A DNA stretch of 64,000 nucleotides from positions 6,783,001 through 6,847,000 of the forward strand of contig NC_087116.1 of NCBI RefSeq assembly GCF_963855985.1. The letters run 5' to 3'. Below, in pieces: positions 55,471 through 64,000 of this stretch. Both the position numbers and the translations under genes were made by a program. The notes below the pieces were generated by a model. The model worked only from the letters and a program-made list of their open reading frames with translations. It ran no database searches and was not told where the DNA came from. The DNA comes from Ostrinia nubilalis (lineage: Eukaryota; Arthropoda; Insecta; Lepidoptera; Crambidae). Each line of letters starts with the position of its first letter. Position 1 is the stretch's first letter.

Positions 55471-56248
55471 TATAATTAAAAAACTATGCAGTATAAAGCT
55501 ATGAATAATTTTTGTATTATTATTCCATTTTCTTCCCTGAACTTTGATTTTTTGGCGAATTTCAATATCTAACCACCACGTGGGAAATATCATTGGAAAG
55601 AAGAGAAGCTCGAGATGTTTTTATTTACCTGTGATTTCACAATAAAAAACAATTTGAATTTGAATTTTAAAATCATTGACAATCCATTATCACCTTGATT
55701 TTTTTTAAAATCGAATCCCATGTTGAATTTTTTATTGTGTTTTGTACTTTTGTTAAACTTTGGCGGCTCGTAACTAGCTATCCAATCATTATCTGGATCT
55801 GAAATTTATTTTATTTGACTAAAGACATATTCGAGATTAATATCAAATAAAAAAATCGGTGGAAAACACGAGAGAAAAAAAAATGAAGCAGTTTTCAGGT
55901 CGAATTTCTGAAAAAATTAAATAAAAACAAAAATATCAATTAAAAAAAAAGTAGGTCACTTAGGGTCAAATGGGCGAACTTGTATTCTTAAAATGACCTT
56001 ACCTATACACCCACGAAGTTTGTCTAACCTTCGGCCAAACACCCTGTATATGTATATTTAGGTATTTACGCCACTAGATTCTATAACCGACCACCACAGC
56101 TCAAAATGTGTTAATAAACTTAGTTAATAACTGTGAATATCACTTATGATTATAGTAAGTTAATGTAGTATTACAAACCAGTGAAGAATCAAACGATTCG
56201 TTTTTCTGTAAATTTGGCAAGTTTTGTATGGAAGAGTACTGAATAATA

Positions 56249-56618
56249 CAGGGTGTTGATTTCAATCCTCGCCATATTTATAGGTGATCTATTATGACTT
56301 ATTAGACGCATTATCCACCAAAAAGAAAATACAAACGAAAGTGGAATTTTTAGCGAATATTTTCCGTGCGACATCAACTGTACTGTGGCTCGCAATACTG
56401 CAATAGTTTACACTGCGGCACCATCGATCGCTCGCTTATCATATCGGATAGCCTACTGAAGGTAGCCACGTAAAGTAGGTAGTGTAAATAGGTATTTTTC
56501 TTTGACTAACTAAAGTTAAAGTTCGTTTTAATTTTTTTTTCGTTGTCAATTTTTTTACTGATTCGTGATCAGAATAAGCTACTCCCTAAATATTGCGAGT
56601 ATTGAAATCAACACCCTG
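56249..56618. mobile_element. 370-bp MITE, CAGGGTGTTGATTTCAAT ends
   Basis: About 35-bp inverted ends, TA duplication. Confidence 0.85.
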
Positions 56619-57164
56619 TATACTTTTTCATACATATAAATTAGGGCAATAAGAGATATAATGAAAAAAGTACCCAATATCCATTTTCAAGTATTCAAAA
56701 GATGTTTAAGTATTACAATTCTGTATTTCCTGAAAACTATAATCCGGGCCTTTTCAAGGCGAAAGTGAATAGGCACTTACAGGGCAGATATGTACCATCC
56801 TAGACTGCATCTCATTTAACACCAGGTGCGATTGCGGTCAAATACCTGCCTTGTCTTGCATAAAAAAAATATCCTTTAAGATGTTTTAGTATTGCAATTA
56901 CTCCTTTAAATGCAGTGAGTTCCTACTCTTACATTAAAAATAATTCCTGTGTCAGACCCAGAGGTCCCAGGTTCGATTCCCAGTGGAGTCAAAATACTCT
57001 GCTTGTTATAAGTCCGCCTGGCTAGCTACCGTCTTACCTAAGTCTGTCGCCATAACAACAATGTTAACAGCATTGTTGTGTTCCGGCAGTTGGAGGTAAG
57101 ATAGCCAGTTCCTCTGTGGTTGAGGATTCCGGGTGAACCAAGTAATATGTAGGTCATTATGTTA

Positions 57165-57515
57165 ATATACCTAGCGGAATAGAGCAACAAAGGACTGAGC
57201 GAGCGAGATGTCACTAGCAGCAACACTGTGTGATAAAAAGAGACGCAAGATACGAAGTAACAGAACCGTTTTTCGCAACTATTTGACAGATCGTTAGCAC
57301 TTATTGGCACGCTAAAAATTGAGCTCTGATATTTTTTCAGATTTTATCGTGGATGTATATGAGAAATAGTGCTTCAGAAATGTAGTGTGTGGTGCAGTGG
57401 TTGATTAATGTACAAAACAGTGAAATAATCCTGAAAAGTTACACACAAATGACATTCTAAAATCTGTTTCGTTTGACAGCTCGTGGTTGTTGTTATATTC
57501 CGAAGGAAATAAGGA
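57165..57515 (+). repeat. Second copy of the 8040-8572 repeat
   Basis: Uninterrupted; provides the empty site (TGATTAATGTACAAAACAG) for the MITE in the first copy. Confidence 0.75.
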
Positions 57516-57814
57516 ATATTAACTTTATGGCCGGGATCTACCCATTTGTGGATAAAAGAATGCATAAATTGGCAACACCTGCAAAATTAAATACATTATT
57601 AATCTCATTAAAAAGACTGCAAAATTCCCCTTAAGACTGCCCACCGACTTACGGCACCCATCATATTTGATGGTGTACCATAAAAATTAGAAACCTGATA
57701 CGTTTAAGTATAATAGTGCCTTAGATTTTAGTAAGCGATGTATAAATATAACTTTTGTAAAAAGTAGCGCCCTCTAGTTTAGGTGTTTGTACTTACGCCA
57801 CGGAGATGCGACAT

Positions 57815-58031
57815 GTATAAAACCCGGTCTCCGAGCACGTACAATTTCGTCCAATGACCCCAAGCTACCCATTCTTATCGCTCGCGCGTAATTATGTTGC
57901 TGTCGCGACTGTGCGACGGGCGCCCGCAGTGAGTGTGCGAGCGCGATAGCAACATAATTACGCGCGAGCGATAAGGATGGGTAGTAGGGGTCATTGGCCA
58001 AAATTCTACGTGCTCACGGACCAGGCTTTAA
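57815..58031. mobile_element. MITE, second copy of the GGTCGCCGAGCACG family
   Basis: CCGAGCACGTACAATTTCGT and complement; longer, with CGCGCGAGCGATAA stem. Confidence 0.8.
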
Positions 58032-58334
58032 TGAGTTATTTCTACAATAAAATATATTAATCTGTTAAGAAAAATAAAATGCTGGGCAGTTTTTTTTAAT
58101 AGAAACTAATATTGATTTTTTAAAATCTTAGAACAAATGTTTTAAGTTTCGTCGCATCTCAGGCATTTTTATGAGACTTTTTATACACTCCAATGTAATA
58201 ATATTTAGTTAGTTTATGTTTTATTTTGCAATGCATAGACTTTTACCTTTTTTAGAGTAATTTTCAGGAAGTTCCGATACCTAACATTGGTTTTTGATTT
58301 GGAAGTAGACCGATTTTTTTAAAGTAAGTGCGTC

Positions 58335-58740
58335 CAAATTATGTAACATGTTATTAAATTGTGTTATACAACATGCCTACATTGTTATAAAACTGTTATT
58401 TGTAGCACAAGTCGTCCATTATTATAACATGTTATACATAAAACTATGTTTTATAACTCATTCTAACAGACGCTAATCTGTAAGAATACGTGTAAATTAT
58501 GTAACATGTCATATAACATGTTACAAACTGTCTTATTATTAGTAGCACACATCGTTCGTTCTTATAAAACATGGTTTTAAAATACATTAGTCTGGACAAA
58601 CCTTATCTTAGCGCCTGTAAGAATGTAACATGTTATATAACATGTCACAAACTGTCTTATTAGTGGCACACGTCGTCCATACTTATAAAGTTGACATAAT
58701 TATAACATGTTATAAGTGTTCCATAGTCTGGACACCTTAA
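58335..58740. repeat. Degenerate tandem repeat, unit about 130-150 bp
   Basis: Three units each with TAACATGTTAT palindromes, AAACTGT(C)TTAT and GCACA(A/C)GTCGTCCAT. Confidence 0.75.
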
Positions 58741-59126
58741 ATCACTTATTATTGATTTGGATTTTGGAATTAATCTGTAATTAATAACAGATTATTTTTG
58801 TATTGTCTGTAAGGTTCAGAATGCAATGATTCTGTTATTTCCAATAGAAGCTATCACCCAGTATTTAAGACTGTATTTTCTGTGAAATCATGATCTCCTT
58901 TTTATTTAGTAATAAACAATATTACACTTTTTTTGCGTTTTATTGCCAGTTTATGTACTGAGTGGCCATTTTATATTGTCTGGAATAATGAAACAGAAAT
59001 TTTCACAGAATGTGTAGGAGATACTACTTTCGTTCGATATCTTTGGACCAAATCTCCCAAAATATGGCAACACTGGAGAAATTTATTTACAGCGACACCT
59101 CTTGACTAAATACACAAACGCTTAAA

Positions 59127-59503
59127 CAGGGTGTCCCAAAAAGTAGTGTCAATCCGAAGCCCAGACAGTGGTAGAGCATAACTAGGGCTATCCAAATCGG
59201 ACCCATGTATGTTCCGCGATTTTTGATAGTTTTCGAGTTATGATTGTTTTAAATTTAGTCACTTTTTTGGTCACTGGCGCGAATAGTCGTTACATGCCTG
59301 ATTTTTTTAATTATTATTAGATGAATACTAGGCCTAGTTGATTCAGAAGTATTTACATCCATAACACGAATGTAAACTAAAATCCTCTGTTGTAAAAAAA
59401 ATCGTAACTCGAAAACTGTCAAAAGTCACGGTGATTTGGGTAGTAGGTATAGTGATGCTCTACCTCTGGGCTTCGGCTTGACACTACTTTTTGGGACACC
59501 CTG
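59127..59503. mobile_element. 377-bp palindromic MITE, CAGGGTGTCCCAAAAAGTAG ends
   Basis: Inverted arms of about 120 bp. A right half of the same family is at 62625-62737. Confidence 0.82.
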
Positions 59504-60169
59504 TATCTACGCGATGATCAAACCCCTGTTAATAACATAAAAATAAATTTTTGGTGTTTTTTTCAGTTCGATATTATAATATAGATAATAAGATACATTA
59601 ATCTTTATTAAAATTCCATCACACATTAACAAGACGACGTACGCACGACAGCTAGTTAATGAAAACGCAATTTAATTGGATTTAATAATTTAAGAGTTGC
59701 AAACTTTCTTTCAACAATTAAGTATTTAATAAAATTAGATCACGATATTTCACTTGAAAAAACAACAATCTTTGGTTAAGGGCGTAATTTACTACCTACG
59801 ATACATATCATGTATTGGTAGGTATAGTTACTAAAGTAGGTACCTTTATTTTGTCGTCAAATCAGAAATAGACTAGCCTCATGCTCGTTGCCAATCGATT
59901 AAGCCAAGGATGCAGGTGAAGCACCTTCCAAAGACAAAATAGCCTAAAATAGAATATTAACACTTCTCTATGGCTGTAATTTTTGGTCTGTGGTGTTAAT
60001 TTTTTAACCGACTTCAAAAAGGAGGTTCTTAATTCTACTGTATGATTTTTTCTATATCCCTTGTGATATAACAGTGTGTACAAAAGTCGGAAGATGTTCA
60101 AGACTTACTCCAACTTTTTCTACTCGTAATATGATAAATATGGCATCTTACGGTATTTCTAAAGCGATC

Positions 60170-61750
60170 ATCATTATTTCAGCCACAGGACGTCCACTGC
60201 TGAACATAGGCCTCCCCCAATGATTTCTAGACCCCCTAGACAAGTGGCAAAACGTGACAGCTGAAATTCTGAAATGCATTCGCTCAGGCGCTTTTTGTCG
60301 TTACTTGAAGAGGTCTGTCAACCTTGTAGGTGGACGTCTCACGCTGCGCTTTACGGTACGGTAGACGACCTCATAAAGGTAGCAGGAAGGCGCTGGATGC
60401 AAGCCGCTACCAACCGATCAATGTGGAAATCATTGGGGGAGGCCTATGTTCAGCAGTGGACGTCCTGTGGCTGAAATTATGATGATGTAAGTTGGTGTTA
60501 CTTCGCTGCGTGAAGGGATGCCATTTTCTGAGCGATGAAAAAGGGTCACTTCTAAAGGGCCGAAAGCTAAAGGCAGGGAAAGGTTTCAAGAAGTTCCGTG
60601 CTGTCCGGTCATCCGCTTTGCACTGGAGGGAAGTCGAACCTAACATTGAACTTCTTATGTTCTTCTGATTAATTTCGTTGCGGGTCCAATGACAGTTTTA
60701 ACTTTCCCCCGGGGCAAGCTTGACTTTCACTGGTTGGGTTATTGGCGGTCAAGCTGTAGATCCTGGCTACACAGGAGTTGCAGCGCTAGGAATAATCCGG
60801 AAGTTCCGTGCTGTTTAAGTTTTAATTTAACTGACAGAATAGTGTTCGTACTTCGCTCCTCGGCCCTAAGCTATGGATGGGGAAGACCGCTGGCGTTCAG
60901 CTTCGTGGTTAAAAATGTTTTGTTATAGCTAGCTGCTTTCTTACACTTTCTTTTTAGTAGGTATTCTACCCTAGAACTGAAGGCCGTTGGGATAAAAAAA
61001 AGTTCTCAAATGGCGACTACAAATCGGAGAAAAACGGAAACGTGGCCTTCACTGGTTGGGTTATTGGCGGTCAAGCTGTAGATCCTGGCTACACAGGAGT
61101 TGCAGCGGTGGGAATAGTCCCGTTACGGACTGGAAGAAGTAGTGTAGGCAGGCCTCCCACTGGATGGACCAACGGTCTGGTGAAGGCCGCGGGATACCTG
61201 GATGCGGGCAACGCAGGATTGTTGAAAGAAAGAAAGAAAGAAAGAAAAATATTTATTTGGTACTAAATGATACACATTGACATTAAAAGTAAAATAATAC
61301 AATAATAATTGTTGTACCAAATTGGTCTCTGCTCAGTATGAGGCCATAACGTACTTGGGAGCACGTTACGGCCACTGGTATTCTGCAGAAACCATGAGAG
61401 AGGGGCACTTGGCCCACAGCGAATGTTACAACTCACAACATATTAAAATAAAGAAAGGAGAATAAGTAGGTGGGTACATTAAGTATTTGTGCTATTTTGC
61501 GCTATGGAGCATCTTATAATGAATATAATGTATAGTAATAATAATAAATATGAGAGAAAAGATATTTAGATATTTATATTATATACGTTTAGGTAGGTAC
61601 TTTAGATATCCTTTTGTATAGATAATAGATGTAACTTTAACTTTACCTTGAAGGCTCTGACTGTGTCTGTCTTGTGTGTTGGAGGAAGGGAATCCTTGGG
61701 GGAGGCCATTGTCCAGCAATGGACGTCTTTTAGTTGAATAGAAAACGATT
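60170..61750. repeat. RTE tails and SINE-like copies
   Basis: 60175-60230 (-), 60355-60490 (+), 61130-61225 (+) and 61690-61745 (+) are RTE tails; 60600-60810 and 61035-61130 SINE-like; 61225-61345 GAAA-headed repeat. Confidence 0.7.
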
Positions 61751-63430
61751 AGCTACGCTATAGAGCGGTATAACTCAATGGCATGCTAAATAAAATGCCT
61801 GCGATTATGAAGAAAATGGACACGAGGCTATACCTACCTAAAGTTAGATGGGTGAACAACAGGCCACCTTCTGAATAGTCTTACGCCTCCAAATATTGAG
61901 AAATCAAGTTATTTTTTCATTGTACTACTTACCCACTACCTATCTTATACCTTTGTATTTAAAAGTTATAATTGTTATGTTTGACAATAAAGTTCTTTTA
62001 TCATTAAATAGTCATTTTTAGGGTTTTAATTACATTTTTAAGAACTAGGTAATAACTGACTACAAGTCAGTACGAGTAAGTACCTACCTCTTACTTAAAC
62101 GAGTATTATGGCGCCATAATATTGTTAATCGCCATATTATAAGTCTTCTCAGCTTGCAAACCGGTGCAACAGACAACAGCTTTCACCAATCTTGATTGGT
62201 TTTTTCTCAGATTGCCGGGGATTCCCCGGGTATAGTGCCTTCTGTGACCTTTAGACTCCGAGAATATTGGGGTTCTGCCACGTTTTTCCTTGTGCCTTGA
62301 AGTAGGTATACAGGTTGTGGGGTCAAGGCAAAGGGCAGTGCGCCAGCTGCTCCCCTTGGAAATCGCGTTGAAGGAGCTAATTGAAACGATCTGACCTAAA
62401 AAATTTTACTTGCCCTCTGAAAAGATATGCACCACGGACAATAAACATCAATTAAGGGGACCCATCTTTTTAAAAAATATAACGACTAACAGAATCGTTT
62501 AAAGGCACGGAATTTTTTCCTTGTCGCGACAAGATTGGTGTAATAAATTGCAGAAACAGATGTACTATGTCGTATTGTATTAAGCAAAAAGATACCTAGC
62601 ACATAAACTTACAACTTACAACAATCATAACTCGAAAACTATCAAAAATGGCGGAACATACATAGGGGTGATTTGTATAGCCCTAGTAATGCTCTACCTC
62701 TGGGCTTCGGCTTGACACTACTTTTTGGGACACCCTGTATGAGAAAATAAAGAAGTAGCTTGACAAAAGAGATGACACAATCCAGGCGGTCTTGTCGCTG
62801 TAAAGCAATCTCACAGACAAACTGGGGAGAGGTCATCGAAAAACTTGACAGAGTAAAATTTGTAGGTGTAGTCAGTTTTCACTTTGTAAAGAATGGTTAT
62901 ATTCGGTAAGACGTATATGAAATAAGCGATAAACTGAAAAATGGGACCTTCAAAACCACCCTCGGCTCAAGGGCTAAAGGAGATGTTCAGTATTGTTCAG
63001 TTCCTAACTAAAGTACTTACTTAAAAAATCCTAAATATTGTTCCAAAGATTTCCCTTTTCGTTATCCATTAGGTATTTGACCGTAACCTTAACCACAGAA
63101 TAAGTATTTACTAATCACTATAATATAAAACAAAGTCGCTTCGCTGTCTGTCTGTCCCTGTGTATGCTTAGATCTTTAAAACTACGCAACGGATTTTGAA
63201 GCAGTTTATTTTTGACTCAAGAGGATCTCGAAGGTTTTTAACCTTGTGCGACTGCGAAGCAGGGCCTCTCGCTAGTACCTAGTTACTCGTATAAACGTAG
63301 AGGATTAGTTGAGTTACTTCTGTTACTCTTTCTTACCCAAAAATTGTTAAACGGATTTTGATAAAATCTACACGGAAGAAGTCAAAAAAGGCAGTTACTA
63401 GGAATTCCTATGGTTTCCCTATGCTAGATT
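61750..63430. other. Intergenic, no gene seen
   Basis: Only the MITE half at 62625-62737 and a family-X-like piece (63130-63290) were recognised. Confidence 0.5.
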
Positions 63431-63435
63431 CGTTC

Positions 63436-63680
63436 GTATCACACCCAGCCAAATGACGTCCACAGCTGGACAAAGGCCTCCCCCAAGGATTTCCATAACG
63501 ACCGGTCCTGCACCGCCCGCATCCAGGTATTGCCCATGACCTTTATTGCTTCTCAAGTGAAACTGAGAGGAGCACATAGCTCGTAGAGCTAATGGCCGCT
63601 GGGGCAGGAAAGTTCTCGAGTGGCAACCACGGGCCGGAAGACGTAGTGTGGGAGGCCTGCCCACTAGGTGGACTTAGGTA
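63436..63680. repeat. RTE-type fragments in opposite orientation
   Basis: 63436-63535 antisense tail, 63560-63680 sense (R-K-V-L-E-W-Q-P-R-A, rearranged). Confidence 0.7.
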
Positions 63681-64000
63681 GGTCCTACATCATATTAAAT
63701 TGACATAGGTACCTACATAGCTTAAAATAATCACTGAACGGTACTTTTGTATGTCATCAATAAATCATTAATATTGATACTATTACAGTACCTACTTATT
63801 ATTATTCTGTTTACGTCATACGTAATAGAGTTGATTCTCTACAGAATTTACTCTTAAAACATGAAATAACACTCGCTATCCTGCTTTAATTAAAGCAAAA
63901 GTAAGAGACGGCAATACTCGAACCTGTCAAAATCTAAATTCAATCCCAGAATCGGCACCTTACTTGATAATGATGATCTATTTACAAAAAGTCAGCATCG

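Overview
This is nuclear DNA of an insect, almost certainly a moth or butterfly. It has small coding exons with GT/AG splice sites in AT-rich introns. The introns are packed with repeat types typical of Lepidoptera: RTE-type LINE tails ending in the reading frame that contains RPPTRWTDDL, tRNA-headed SINEs, a CR1-like and a Jockey-like LINE, and many palindromic MITEs with TA, TAA/TTA or 8-bp target duplications. No bacterial operons, CRISPR array or convincing intact RNA gene were seen.

Two host genes can be built exon by exon from splice sites and matching codon phase. Gene A lies on the minus strand, from its ATG at 41856 to its stop at 1909. It has nine exons (41646-41856, 20376-20508, 18005-18095, 11092-11869, 10332-10421, 7381-7449, 4412-4492, 3205-3284, 1909-1932) and a predicted 518-aa product. 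Gene B lies on the plus strand, from ATG 47739 to stop 54809. It has exons 47739-47949, 49381-49520, 52859-52949 and 54259-54809 and a predicted 330-aa product. Both start with a C2CH THAP DNA-binding domain encoded by a 211-nt first exon and finished by a second exon carrying the D-A-[VI]-P-S box. After that they diverge: gene A runs into an acidic, Tyr/Lys-rich region with a decapeptide repeat and two IKQE/VKQE motifs, and gene B ends in one C2H2 zinc finger. They look like an old inverted duplication facing away from each other across about 5.9 kb.

Layout: 1-1850 palindromic repeats and the gene A 3' flank; 1854-20508 gene A exons 9 to 2 with repeat-rich introns; 20509-41645 gene A intron 1, holding a Jockey-like LINE remnant (minus) and a nearly intact CR1-like LINE (plus); 41857-47738 the divergent intergenic region with a perfect 175-bp inverted repeat; 47739-54809 gene B; 54810-64000 a repeat-filled 3' region with several CAGGGTG-ended palindromic MITEs and RTE tails.

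Most notable are three things. Gene B intron 1/2 carries a tandem array of five copies of the exon that completes the THAP domain, three of them spliceable full-length versions. Gene A has extra copies of its exon 5. A dispersed 0.5-kb element with 8-bp target duplications itself encodes half a THAP domain followed by a splice donor, and it sits three times inside these two THAP genes.
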